Shown: piece after piece, positions 26,485 through 35,121 of the stretch
How the letters are laid out: each line of letters opens with the position of its first letter
Numbering within the stretch: the stretch's first letter is position 1
Assembly (NCBI GenBank): GCA_024640765.1
Contig: JAHEEK010000003.1
Location: 1-64,000 of the forward strand
DNA from: Nereida sp024640765
GTDB lineage: Bacteria > Pseudomonadota > Alphaproteobacteria > Rhodobacterales > Rhodobacteraceae
Length of the DNA stretch: 64,000 nt
Reading direction: 5' to 3'
The notes under the pieces: generated by a model
Seen by the model: only the letters and a program-made list of their open reading frames with translations
Databases searched by the model: none
Told to the model about the DNA's origin: nothing
Translations under genes and position numbers: made by a program

Positions 26485-26879
26485 AGACGGTACTTGTCTC
26501 TGCTGCAGCCTTGATTGACGTTGATGGTCGCGTTTTGCTTGGCCAGCGCCCAGAAGGCAAATCCATGGCAGGTCTGTGGGAATTTCCGGGCGGAAAAGTC
26601 GAGGCGGGCGAAACACCAGAGGCGGCTTTGGTGCGGGAGTTAAACGAAGAGCTTGGCATTGATACGTGGGAGAGCTGCCTTGCCCCACTTACCTTCGCGT
26701 CGCACTCATACGAAAAATTCCACCTTTTGATGCCGCTGTTTGCTTGTCGAAAATGGAACGGCACGCCCCAGTCACGCGAAAACCAAGCCCTAAAATGGGT
26801 GAAAGCGAACGAATTAAGCAATTATCCAATGCCTGCAGCGGATATTCCGCTCATCCCCATTTTGCGTGATTGGCTTTAG
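26481..26879 (+). CDS. mutT: 8-oxo-dGTP diphosphatase (MutT)
   Basis: It cleanses oxidised guanine nucleotides from the pool. The 132-residue Nudix protein has GGKVEAGETPEAALVRELNEELGI, a complete Nudix box with the REx2EE catalytic acids. It overlaps the argJ stop (ATGA), which implies coupling in the ppiC-argJ-mutT operon. Confidence 0.92.
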   Translation: MKTVLVSAAALIDVDGRVLLGQRPEGKSMAGLWEFPGGKVEAGETPEAALVRELNEELGIDTWESCLAPLTFASHSYEKFHLLMPLFACRKWNGTPQSRENQALKWVKANELSNYPMPAADIPLIPILRDWL

Positions 26880-26963
26880 GTTCGTACTTTCGACACCGAT
26901 CTTCGGCCTCAAGATAGCAAGATTTCTTGGTTACCATTTGGTTAAGATGCTTAAGTTGGTCGT

Positions 26964-27101
26964 ATGTGGAACCCGAAAATGCTTAGAACAATTCAGATTG
27001 GAAGTGGCGTGTCCGTACAAGGGATCCTGATTAAGGCTCTTGAAAACGGCAAGCTACTCATCAGAGTTGGTGACAAAACCTTTGAGGGTTTCCCGGTTTA
27101 A
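26964..27101 (+). CDS. Conserved small protein, 45 aa
   Basis: A short gene beginning MWNPKMLRTIQIGSGVSVQG and ending VGDKTFEGFPV. The pattern of small hydrophobic strands and turns (G-S-G-V-S-V-Q-G-I-L, G-K-L-L-I-R-V-G-D) suggests a small beta-barrel. I recall similar small hypothetical proteins in Roseobacter genomes; function unknown. It lies between mutT and the shared terminator of infB. No strong ribosome site is visible, so confidence is moderate. Confidence 0.6.
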   Translation: MWNPKMLRTIQIGSGVSVQGILIKALENGKLLIRVGDKTFEGFPV

Positions 27102-27136
27102 TCAGTATGTGCTGACCCCTACAAACCGCTAAAATG

Positions 27137-27161
27137 AAAAAAGGGCGCCAATAGGGCGCCC
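27137..27161 (-). terminator. infB: Intrinsic terminator downstream of infB
   Basis: GGGCGCC/GGCGCCC stem (27143-27149 with 27155-27161) followed on the minus strand by TTTTTT. It ends the leftward rimP-nusA-ylxR-infB operon; on the plus strand it may also stop read-through from the small gene at 26964. Confidence 0.9.
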
Positions 27162-27204
27162 TCTGTTATTTCAAATTACCGGTCGGAACCAAGGCTACTT
27201 CCAA

Positions 27205-29682
27205 TCAAGAAAGCGTACGCTCAACTTCTTCACGCTCAAAGATTTCGATTACATCGTTGGCGCGAATGTCGTCGTAGTTCTCAAACGCCATACCACACTC
27301 TTGACCTGATTGAACTTCGGGAACCTCGTCCTTGAAGCGCTTCAATGTCTTCAATGTGCCTTCATGGATAACCACGTTGTCACGCAGCAAACGCACGCCA
27401 GCAGAACGACGGGCAACGCCCTCGGTCACCAGACAACCGGCCACTTTACCAACATTAGACACCTTGAAGATGTCCTTGATGTTCGCATAGCCAATGAAGT
27501 TCTCTTTGATCTCCGCAGAAAGCAGACCACTTGCGGCTGCTTTGACGTCATCTACCAGATCATAAATCACCGAGTAATAACGGATCTCAACACCCTTTTG
27601 GTTCGCCACGTTACGCGCAGTAGCATTTGCACGGACGTTAAAACCAAAGACAGGCGCACCAGATGCTTCGGCAAGACCGATGTCAGATTCAGTGATCGCA
27701 CCAACACCAGAGTGAAGCACACGAACACGAACTTCTTCGTTGCCGATTTTGTCCATCGCTTGACTGATCGCTTCGGCAGAACCCTGAACGTCAGCTTTTA
27801 CAACAATTGGCAGCTCAGTCATGGACTCGTCTGCTTTGGCATTTGCCATCAACTGCTCAAGCGTCGTTGCAGCACCAGCGGCCGCACGTTTGTCTTTCGC
27901 CGCCTGAGCACGATATTCCGCGATTTCACGGGCCTGCGCTTCGGTTTCAGTCACGTTAAGCACATCACCAGCTTCGGGTGTGCCGTTAAGACCCAGAACC
28001 TCAACAGGAACTGATGGGCCTGCTTCTTTAACCCGCTCACCTTGGTCGTTAACCAACGCACGGACTTTACCCCATTGCTCGCCGACAACAAAAATGTCGC
28101 CTTGCTTAAGAGTACCAGTCTCAACCAGAACTGTCGCAACCGGACCGCGACCAACATCAAGTTGAGCCTCGATCACAGCGCCGCGCGCAGCACGGTTCGG
28201 GTTGGCTTTCAGCTCAAGAAGCTCAGACTGAAGGCTGATCGCCTCAAGCAACTGATCAAGGCCAGTCCCGTTGATGGCAGACACTTCAACATCTTGCACT
28301 TCGCCCGACATTTTCTCGACTATCACTTCGTGCTGAAGCAAATCAGTCCGAACTTTGTCAGCGTTTGCAGCAGGGCGGTCGATCTTATTGATCGCCACAA
28401 TCATCGGCACATTCGCGGCTTTCGCGTGGTTAATCGCTTCGATCGTTTGCGGCATAACCGCGTCATCCGCAGCGACCACCAAGATAACAATGTCTGTTAC
28501 CTGCGCACCACGTGCACGCATTGACGTAAACGCCGCGTGGCCAGGTGTGTCGAGGAATGTCAATTGCTTGCCATTTTGCTCGACCTGATACGCACCGATG
28601 TGCTGGGTGATGCCACCGGCCTCGCCCGCAACAACGCGCGCATTCCGGATTGCATCAAGCAACGAAGTTTTGCCGTGGTCAACGTGTCCCATCACAGTGA
28701 TGACCGGTGGACGTGCCTGAAGGTTTTCAGGCGCATCTTCGATCTCAGTGATGACATCTTCCACATCAGAATCGGAAACCCGAACCACTTTGTGGCCAAA
28801 TTCTTCGATGATGAGTTCGGCAGTATCCGCATCAATCGTCTGGGTTTGCGTCGCCATGATGCCATTCGTCATCAAAGACTTCACTACATCTGCAACGCGC
28901 TCGGCCATACGGTTTGCGAGTTCAGACACCACGATAACTTCGGGGAGCTGTACGTCGCGTACAACCTTTTCGCGCTCAACTGCGCCGCCCATAGCTTTCT
29001 GACGTTGGCGTTCTTGCTTACGCTTCATCGCTGCCATTGAACGCTGACGCCCACCTTCACCACCCGAAAGGGCTTGGTTCAGGGTTAGCTTGCCGCTGCG
29101 GCGACCATCGTCGTTACCGCGGTTTTTATTGCGTTTGTTGTCACGGTCGTTATCCGCTTCGCGACGAGGAGCAGCAGTCAGTTTACCAGGACCGCGTGGC
29201 GCAGCCGGTGCAGCAGGTGCTTCAGCAGGCGTAGCCGCACGTTTTGCAGCTTCTTCAACTTCGCGAACCTTGCGTGCATCCTCATCTTTTTTCGCTTTCA
29301 GCGCTTCTTCACGAGCACGCTCTTCGCGATCTTTGGCTTCTACTTCTTCGCGGCGGCGGGCACGGCTTTCCGCGCGGGCCTTCTCTTCTGCTTCTCGCTG
29401 CGCAACATCTTCGGCTTCGCGGGCTTTCGCCTGCTGCAAAGCCTTCATACGGCGTTCCATTTCCGCGTCGGAAATACCTGCCGGACGCTTCGATGGATCA
29501 CCCGCAACAAGACCTGCACCAGGTTTGGGCTGTGAGCCGCCGCCCGGCTTGGGCACCATTACGCGCTTGCGCTTAGTCTCCACCACGACGTTCTTCGTAC
29601 GTCCGTGACTAAAGCTCTGCTTTACGTTACCAGGTCCGCCGCGGCGAACGCCCAATGTCTTTTTACCGTCGTCTTCACTCAT
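27205..29682 (-). CDS. infB: Translation initiation factor IF-2
   Basis: GTPase that places initiator tRNA on the ribosome. The 825-residue protein has a long charged N-terminal part (coiled Arg/Glu/Ala-rich, about 60-170), then the G domain with VMGHVDHGKTSLLDAIR (G1), DTPGHAAFTSMRARG (G3) and AINKIDRP (G4), and the C-terminal beta-barrel domains. Its start overlaps the end of ylxR by 8 bases. Confidence 0.99.
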   Translation of the reverse strand: MSEDDGKKTLGVRRGGPGNVKQSFSHGRTKNVVVETKRKRVMVPKPGGGSQPKPGAGLVAGDPSKRPAGISDAEMERRMKALQQAKAREAEDVAQREAEEKARAESRARRREEVEAKDREERAREEALKAKKDEDARKVREVEEAAKRAATPAEAPAAPAAPRGPGKLTAAPRREADNDRDNKRNKNRGNDDGRRSGKLTLNQALSGGEGGRQRSMAAMKRKQERQRQKAMGGAVEREKVVRDVQLPEVIVVSELANRMAERVADVVKSLMTNGIMATQTQTIDADTAELIIEEFGHKVVRVSDSDVEDVITEIEDAPENLQARPPVITVMGHVDHGKTSLLDAIRNARVVAGEAGGITQHIGAYQVEQNGKQLTFLDTPGHAAFTSMRARGAQVTDIVILVVAADDAVMPQTIEAINHAKAANVPMIVAINKIDRPAANADKVRTDLLQHEVIVEKMSGEVQDVEVSAINGTGLDQLLEAISLQSELLELKANPNRAARGAVIEAQLDVGRGPVATVLVETGTLKQGDIFVVGEQWGKVRALVNDQGERVKEAGPSVPVEVLGLNGTPEAGDVLNVTETEAQAREIAEYRAQAAKDKRAAAGAATTLEQLMANAKADESMTELPIVVKADVQGSAEAISQAMDKIGNEEVRVRVLHSGVGAITESDIGLAEASGAPVFGFNVRANATARNVANQKGVEIRYYSVIYDLVDDVKAAASGLLSAEIKENFIGYANIKDIFKVSNVGKVAGCLVTEGVARRSAGVRLLRDNVVIHEGTLKTLKRFKDEVPEVQSGQECGMAFENYDDIRANDVIEIFEREEVERTLS

Positions 29683-30310
29683 CGAGTGCTTTTCCTTTCC
29701 GACGTGCCTTCACGCCGTTCCATTCACGTATCGCTTCCAGTTTGGCTGCGGTCTCAACGATACCATCGGTGAGCCCACCAGATGCGAGTGCGCCGTGTAT
29801 CACACTTTCTCGCCCAAATGCCAAACCTAATTCATTTGCCGTCAAACAGCCGATAAATCGACCATAGTGTGGCGTACTCAACTTTGACTTGCCCCGCTCG
29901 GAACCGTCGCTTGCTTGCAACAGAACCTCTGCATACTCCTTCACGAGCCAGTCTTTTACTTTCTCAAATCCGACAACCGCGTGGCCTGCTTTGCGAGAAA
30001 GCGCCATCAAGTTCCCAAAACGCGCAACCAACGCATGATCCACAACAGAAATTAGATCATCAGGCGCAACCACCTTTGCTTTGGCAGCTTTGCTGAACAA
30101 ACCCTTCTTCTGGGCAAGCTCCAAAGCTTCTTTGGCTGCTGACACGTATATACCGCGTCCTGGCAATTTTTCCATCACATCAGGGTAAATGTGATTATCC
30201 GGCCCTACCACAAAACGGATCAAACCACCTTTTGGCTGCACGTCACCTGTCGCAATGCACTTACGCTCAGGGCCGTTAGACCGGTCTTTATCAGCACCAC
30301 CGCGCGTCAT
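29675..30310 (-). CDS. ylxR: YlxR/DUF448 RNA-binding protein with L7Ae-like domain
   Basis: An RNA-binding protein of the nusA-infB operon. From the ATG at 30310 the 211-residue product has the DUF448 motif ERKCIATGDVQPKGGLIRFV and LPGRGIYVSAAKEAL (residues about 14-70), followed by an L7Ae-type domain (LMALSRKAGHAVVGFEKV, about 100-180), a fusion that is standard in alphaproteobacteria. The longer frame from 30409 would overlap nusA too far. In Firmicutes YlxR modulates RNase P; whether this holds here is unknown. Confidence 0.92.
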   Translation of the reverse strand: MTRGGADKDRSNGPERKCIATGDVQPKGGLIRFVVGPDNHIYPDVMEKLPGRGIYVSAAKEALELAQKKGLFSKAAKAKVVAPDDLISVVDHALVARFGNLMALSRKAGHAVVGFEKVKDWLVKEYAEVLLQASDGSERGKSKLSTPHYGRFIGCLTANELGLAFGRESVIHGALASGGLTDGIVETAAKLEAIREWNGVKARRKGKALDE

Positions 30311-30335
30311 GTTCAAGGGTTCCCGAGGCCTGCGA

Positions 30336-31955
30336 TCAGACCTCGGCCTCCATTTCAGATGCGTCGCCTTCGCCCTCAACTTCATCAGTTTCAAGCTCGG
30401 TCGGATCAACCCAACCCAACATCACGCGTGCGGTCATGATCATGTCTTGGGCTTCCTGCAAGCTCACATCAAACGGCTCAAGCGTACCGTCATCTTTTGA
30501 ACGCTCACCGTTCACGGTTGTCCAGCCGCCAGCAAGTTCCCAATCGGCGCAAGTTGCGAAATCCTCAAGGGTTTTTACGTCATCATTTGCAAGCGCTTCA
30601 ACCATTTGTGGCGTCAGACCATCAAACGAGATCAAGCTATCTTCAGCACCCAAGGCGATTGCATTCTCAAGCGCCTTTTTGTTGGCTGCTTCGATGTTGT
30701 CACGTGCACGTGCTTGAAGCTCGGACGCGGTTGCTTCGTCTACACCGTCAATAACCAGAAGTTCATCAACTTCGACGTAGGCAACTTCTTCAAGTGATGT
30801 GAAGCCTTCAGAGACAAGCAATTGTGCGAAGAATTCGTCGACGTCCAGTGTTTCCATGAACAGCGCAGTGCGCTCAGCGAATTCTGCCTGACGACGCTCA
30901 GATTCCTGTGCTTCGGTCAGAATATCAATGTCGAGGTGTGTCAGTTGTGACGCAAGGCGTACGTTTTGACCACGGCGACCAATTGCCAGTGAAAGCTGCT
31001 CATCCGGCACAACAACCTCGATCCGCTCGGCTTCCTCGTCAAGAACAACCTTAGTCACCTCAGCAGGCTGAAGCGCGTTCACGAGGAACGTTGGCTGATC
31101 GTCGTTCCATGGAATGATGTCGATTTTCTCGCCCTGAAGCTCGTTCACAACTGCTTGGACACGGCTGCCGCGCATACCGACACAGGCACCAACCGGATCA
31201 ATTGAGCCATCATATGAAATCACTGCAATCTTGGCGCGCGAACCGGGATCACGGGCAACTGCCTTGATCTCAATGATGCCATCATAGATTTCAGGAACTT
31301 CCATTTTGAACAGCTCTGCCATGAACTCGGGCGCAGTACGGCTAAGGAAAATCTGCGGGCCACGCTGTTCGCGACGAACGTCCTTGATGTAGCAACGAAT
31401 ACGGTCGTTCGGGCGATAGCTTTCACGGCCAATCTTCTCATTACGGCGCAGAACGGCTTCGCCACTGCCCACGTCAACGATGACGTTCCCGTATTCTTCA
31501 CGCTTAACAAGCGCGTTGATGATTGTACCTGCGCGGTCTTTGAATTCTTCGTACTGGCGGTCACGCTCAGCTTCGCGAACCTTCTGCAAAATCACCTGCT
31601 TGGCGGATTGTGCGGCGATACGGCCCATTTCAACAGGAGGTACTTCTTCGATCAGCTGTTGGCCGACCTCAGGGTTTTCCATGTACTGCTTGGCTTGCTC
31701 AACTGTGAACTCTGCTTGATAGTTCTCAAGCTCTGCTTCCTCAACAACTGTGCGGACACGGGTGAATGTCGCACGGCCTGTTTTACGGTCGATGCTGACA
31801 CGAATGTCCATTTCGGCGCCGTAACGTGACTTTGCCGCACGCGCGAGGGATTCTTCCATGGCTTCGATGACGAGCGCAGGATCAATCATTTTCTCGCGGG
31901 CAACAGCCTCTGCGGTTTGCAAAAGCTCAAGCTGGTTCGCTGAGGTAATAGCCAT
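30336..31955 (-). CDS. nusA: Transcription termination/antitermination factor NusA
   Basis: It binds RNA polymerase and nascent RNA, controlling pausing and termination. The 539-residue protein has the N-terminal polymerase-binding domain, an S1 domain, two KH domains (GACVGMRGSRVQAVVNEL and LAIGRRGQNVRLASQL) and C-terminal helix-hairpin-helix repeats, then a very acidic tail. rimP ends 1 base before its start. The leader of this operon contains a terminator-like hairpin, which NusA might act on. Confidence 0.98.
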   Translation of the reverse strand: MAITSANQLELLQTAEAVAREKMIDPALVIEAMEESLARAAKSRYGAEMDIRVSIDRKTGRATFTRVRTVVEEAELENYQAEFTVEQAKQYMENPEVGQQLIEEVPPVEMGRIAAQSAKQVILQKVREAERDRQYEEFKDRAGTIINALVKREEYGNVIVDVGSGEAVLRRNEKIGRESYRPNDRIRCYIKDVRREQRGPQIFLSRTAPEFMAELFKMEVPEIYDGIIEIKAVARDPGSRAKIAVISYDGSIDPVGACVGMRGSRVQAVVNELQGEKIDIIPWNDDQPTFLVNALQPAEVTKVVLDEEAERIEVVVPDEQLSLAIGRRGQNVRLASQLTHLDIDILTEAQESERRQAEFAERTALFMETLDVDEFFAQLLVSEGFTSLEEVAYVEVDELLVIDGVDEATASELQARARDNIEAANKKALENAIALGAEDSLISFDGLTPQMVEALANDDVKTLEDFATCADWELAGGWTTVNGERSKDDGTLEPFDVSLQEAQDMIMTARVMLGWVDPTELETDEVEGEGDASEMEAEV

Positions 31956-32555
31956 TTATACGTTTCCTTCTTCTTCACCGTCGATGATGGTTTCAACCTC
32001 ATCGAATTGTGTCTCATCAATGTGACCCGCGTCTTTGCGGCCCTTCAGGACCTCGCGGATAAGATCGTCAGTCAAAATAAGTTTTGCATCAGACAGCCAG
32101 TCAAACTTTAGCCCGATCGTGCCTTCTTCAATGGTGATCAAAACCTCATCACCTTCAACGCCCGCAAGCTCACCCTTAAAGCGGCGGCGTCCGTCAATCA
32201 GTTCATCAGTTTCGATCCGGACCTCGTAGCCCTCCCAAAGCGCAAAATCTTTCAAACGCGTCAGTGGGCGGTCAATACCAGGGCTGGAAACTTCAAGCGC
32301 GTAGGCATCCAGAATGGGATCCTCAACATCAAGGGTCGCGCTTACTTCGGTGCTGATCTTGGCGCAGTCATCCACCTCAATGGTGCCATCAGGTTTTTGC
32401 GCCATGATCTGCAACGTTGTCTGCTTGCCGCTCATCAATCGCACGCGCACCAGCTCATACCCCAAGTCTTCGATGACAGGTGTAATGATCTCGGCAAGTC
32501 GGCGATCAATAGCTGCTTTTGCAATCAGGTCGTTCATTGATTCGTATACTTTCAT
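31956..32555 (-). CDS. rimP: Ribosome maturation factor RimP
   Basis: It assists 30S assembly. The ATG at 32555 gives 199 residues; a second ATG at 32537 (MNDLIAKAAIDRR) matches where many homologues start. The frame upstream to 32663 runs through the leader hairpins and is not used. Family sequence LVRVRLMSGKQTTLQIMAQ, DDCAKISTEVSATLDVEDPI and YALEVSSPGIDRPLTR is clear, with an acidic C-terminal extension. First gene of rimP-nusA-ylxR-infB. Confidence 0.93.
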   Translation of the reverse strand: MKVYESMNDLIAKAAIDRRLAEIITPVIEDLGYELVRVRLMSGKQTTLQIMAQKPDGTIEVDDCAKISTEVSATLDVEDPILDAYALEVSSPGIDRPLTRLKDFALWEGYEVRIETDELIDGRRRFKGELAGVEGDEVLITIEEGTIGLKFDWLSDAKLILTDDLIREVLKGRKDAGHIDETQFDEVETIIDGEEEGNV

Positions 32556-32572
32556 CGCCCTAACTGTGGGCA

Positions 32573-32635
32573 CAAAAAAACGGGCGCACGGCCCGTTGTA
32601 TCGCTTCGGTGGATGTTGGGTTTGGACCCCAACAT
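32573..32635 (-). promoter_or_regulatory. rimP-nusA leader with tandem hairpins, attenuator candidate
   Basis: Reading leftwards after the promoter, hairpin 1 is ATGTTGGG/CCCAACAT (32635-32613, 8-bp stem, 7-base loop). Hairpin 2 is ACGGGC/GCCCGT (32596-32580) followed directly by a run of T (32580-32573), the form of an intrinsic terminator, only about 18 bases before the rimP ATG. Transcription must pass it to reach rimP. Confidence 0.65.
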
Positions 32636-32650
32636 GCCGCTGTTGAGTCG

Positions 32651-32679
32651 CGTATAGGCACAAAGGTACTAAACTGCAA
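32651..32679 (-). promoter_or_regulatory. Candidate sigma-70 promoter of rimP-nusA-ylxR-infB
   Basis: On the minus strand TTGCAG (32679-32674) and TATACG (32656-32651) are separated by 17 bases, a good sigma-70 match. It would give a leader of about 90 bases including both hairpins. Confidence 0.6.
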
Positions 32680-32715
32680 GTGAAATGGTTTGATGCCTAT
32701 TTAGCGATACCCAAA

Positions 32716-32743
32716 ACAAAAACGCCCCGCCAAACGGCGGGGC
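32716..32743 (-). terminator. Intrinsic terminator of the dipeptide-binding protein gene
   Basis: GCCCCGCC/GGCGGGGC stem (32724-32731 with 32736-32743), followed on the minus strand by TTTTTG. It is about 28 bases downstream of the stop at 32771. Confidence 0.9.
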
Positions 32744-32770
32744 GCAATTGTTAATTTAGGGATTTTTGCG

Positions 32771-34315
32771 TTACGCGAACCACCAACGCTCGACCAGACG
32801 CGAGCTATCCATCTGGAAGACGTTACCAATAGTGCCAGAGTTGGTCAGTTTAGTGCTGTGCGCATCTACGTAGTTAGCATACATCGGGATAACAGTCGCA
32901 CCGTCAACAGACATGATCTGCTGCATTTCACCGTACATATCGCGACACTTGTCGCTATCAAGCTCGGCACGCGCAGTCTTGAGCAGCTCTTGGAAGCGGC
33001 TATTGTCCCACTTGCTGTCCCACCAAGGCACACCAGCTTCGTATGCAGTTGAGAACATCCAGTCCTCAGTTGAGCGGCCGGACCAGTAGCAGGCACACCA
33101 TGCCTTTTTCATCCAGACGTTTGACCAATATCCGTCATCAGGCTCTTGGATCACATCAATGTTGATACCCGCAGCTTTAGCAGAAGCTTGATACAGCTGT
33201 GCCGCATCAACCGCACCCGCAAATGCTGCGTTTGCAGCAGAAAGCTGAACAGTCAAACCATCAAGGCCAGCCTCTTTAATAAGGCTTTTCGCTTTGTCAG
33301 GATCGTATGCGTTCTGCGCGATACTATCGTTGAAATATTGGTTAGCAGGCCCAATCGGGTGGTCATTTGCAACACGGCCATGGCCAAGCAAAATCTTATC
33401 GACCATCTCTTGGCGGTTGATCGAATGCTTAAGCGCCTGACGAACCTTCAAGTTATCAAAGGGTGACAGGTTGGCCAGCATCGGGAACGTATAGTGCTGG
33501 TTGCCAGTCACCTCAAAAATATTGACCGATGGATTGGCGCGCAAAAGTGGCTCTGTCTTGAAATCAATGCGGTTCACCGCATCCACCTGACCCGTCATCA
33601 ATGCATTCATACGTGCAGAGGCATCGTTAATCGCGACCGCTTCAACGCTGTCAAACCAACCTGCGCTGCCATCTTTGTAGTGGCTATCCACACGGCTCAA
33701 CAATGCGCGAACACCGGGGTCAAAGCTCTCGACTTTGTACATACCCGTACCAATACCCTTGGCGATTGATTCTTCGACCTGACCGGCCGGATACACCACG
33801 ATGTGATAGTCAGACAGCAGGAACGGGAAGTCAGCATTACCAGCTTCAAGGGTAAAGACGATCTCGTGATCGTTGATCTTTTCCATGTTCGTGATCGCAG
33901 AAACAATCGGCTGAGCCGCAGACTTCGCACCCTCGGCCACGTGCATGTTCAATGATTCGATCACATCATCAGCACCAAACGCTTTACCGTTGTGGAACGC
34001 CACACCTTTGCGCAGTTTGAAGTTCCATACCTTGGCATCTGCTGACGCGTCCCAGCTCTCAGCAAGCTCGCCTTTCAACTGGCCGTCCGCACCTACTTCG
34101 GTAAGGCAATCGAATACAGCGCCGTGCGCCAGCATGATCATAAAGCTGTCAGAATGCGTACGCGCGTCCCAGCTGTCAGATGTGTTGGCACCCGCGATCC
34201 CAAGGCGTAGCGTGCCGCCCTTTTTCGCTTCGGCGCGCAATGGCAAACCTGTGGCAGCCAGCACACTTGCAGCAACGCCAGTCTTTAGAAGTCCGCGTCT
34301 ACTTAGTCCTGACAC
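32771..34315 (-). CDS. ABC transporter solute-binding protein, dipeptide/oligopeptide family (SBP_bac_5)
   Basis: A 514-residue periplasmic binding protein. The start is a GTG at 34315 with AAGGGA before it. The N-terminus SRRGLLKTGVAASVLAATG is a twin-arginine-type export signal. Family blocks include GGTLRLG, VWNFKLRKGVAFHNGKAFGADDVIES, and LANLSPFDNLKVRQALKHSINRQEMVD. It is about 34-40 percent like the protein at 39350 by impression. The gene just upstream (34398-34925) is a dead transporter ATPase, so this binding protein has no intact transporter of its own in the window and may use the one at 35943-39348. Confidence 0.9.
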   Translation of the reverse strand: MSGLSRRGLLKTGVAASVLAATGLPLRAEAKKGGTLRLGIAGANTSDSWDARTHSDSFMIMLAHGAVFDCLTEVGADGQLKGELAESWDASADAKVWNFKLRKGVAFHNGKAFGADDVIESLNMHVAEGAKSAAQPIVSAITNMEKINDHEIVFTLEAGNADFPFLLSDYHIVVYPAGQVEESIAKGIGTGMYKVESFDPGVRALLSRVDSHYKDGSAGWFDSVEAVAINDASARMNALMTGQVDAVNRIDFKTEPLLRANPSVNIFEVTGNQHYTFPMLANLSPFDNLKVRQALKHSINRQEMVDKILLGHGRVANDHPIGPANQYFNDSIAQNAYDPDKAKSLIKEAGLDGLTVQLSAANAAFAGAVDAAQLYQASAKAAGINIDVIQEPDDGYWSNVWMKKAWCACYWSGRSTEDWMFSTAYEAGVPWWDSKWDNSRFQELLKTARAELDSDKCRDMYGEMQQIMSVDGATVIPMYANYVDAHSTKLTNSGTIGNVFQMDSSRLVERWWFA

Positions 34316-34397
34316 ATTCGTTTTCCCTTCGCTGAACGGTTTATCGAGTTTTCATAGGCGGGTTGGGTCCACTCTCACTTAGCTTTGTTTAAGTCGC

Positions 34398-34925
34398 CTA
34401 CATTTTACCGACGGCTGCATTACCAATATTTTCCAGGCCGCGCTCCTCAAATAAATTGGTCAGCCAATCGGGGGCGATTTCGGGCACAGATGACAACAGA
34501 AAATCCGTGTATGGGTGATTCGGCGGCTGGAACATCTCTGCTTTGGGCCCCTGCTCCATGACACGTGCCATCGTTCATAATAATAACTTCGTCAGCAACA
34601 AATTCCACAGTAGCAAGATCATGCGTAATGAACATGTAAGTCAAGCCAAGCGTATCTTACAGATCAGCAAATAATCGGAAAATATCGTGGGCAACCAATT
34701 GATTCAGCGTACTTGTAACCTCATCGCAGATGATGAATTTTGGCTCAGCCGAAAGCGCACGGGTAATTCCACCGCGCTATTTTTGACCGCCGGACAGCTC
34801 AAACGGTAAGCGGTCGTGATACTGTAATGGCTCCAATTCGATCTGCGTCAGCAACTCATCAACGCGCTTGATCTTTACGCGGCCGGTCAGACCCATGGCA
34901 ATAAAGCCCGGCTGATTCCTCCATT
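34398..34925 (-). pseudogene. Dipeptide-type ABC transporter ATPase, decayed
   Basis: The minus strand holds the C-terminal half of a DppD/DppF-type ATPase with several lesions. ABC signature LPFELSGGQK is followed by a stop, then ITRALSAEPKFIICDEVTST (Walker B), another stop after IFRLFADL, then LTYMFITHDLATVEFVADEV (H-loop), a frameshift, and the end SSVPEIAPDWLTNLFEERG in another frame to a stop at 34398. The Walker A half is missing. Clearly non-functional. Confidence 0.88.
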
Positions 34926-35121
34926 TGGTCATCGAAAAACAGAGGAGTTTCTAGTTGCTGGGAAAACCTGATCCATTTGATTGCAGGCGTGTTTGGCTTC
35001 AGCGACATTATAATCAATGACGTATATTTTCAGTAGCGTTTGAGCCTGAAGAGCACTCTCTTCGCTTGCGCGGGGTGGCGGTATGTGGTGGCATCACGAC
35101 AACCGCACGAAGGAGAAAACC

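Noticed and set aside
27310..28588. Long plus-strand frames antisense to infB, and similar frames opposite secA, nusA, dnaK and the transporter genes
   Set aside because: They are mirror frames of strongly coding genes, with no ribosome sites or family features.
32597..32660. tRNA-like element ahead of rimP, as metY in E. coli
   Set aside because: I tried to fold a cloverleaf; there is no matching acceptor stem and the T-arm-like hairpin lacks the TTCRA loop.
32556..32663. Upstream extension of rimP to 32663
   Set aside because: The sequence forms leader hairpins and gives no RimP-like protein.
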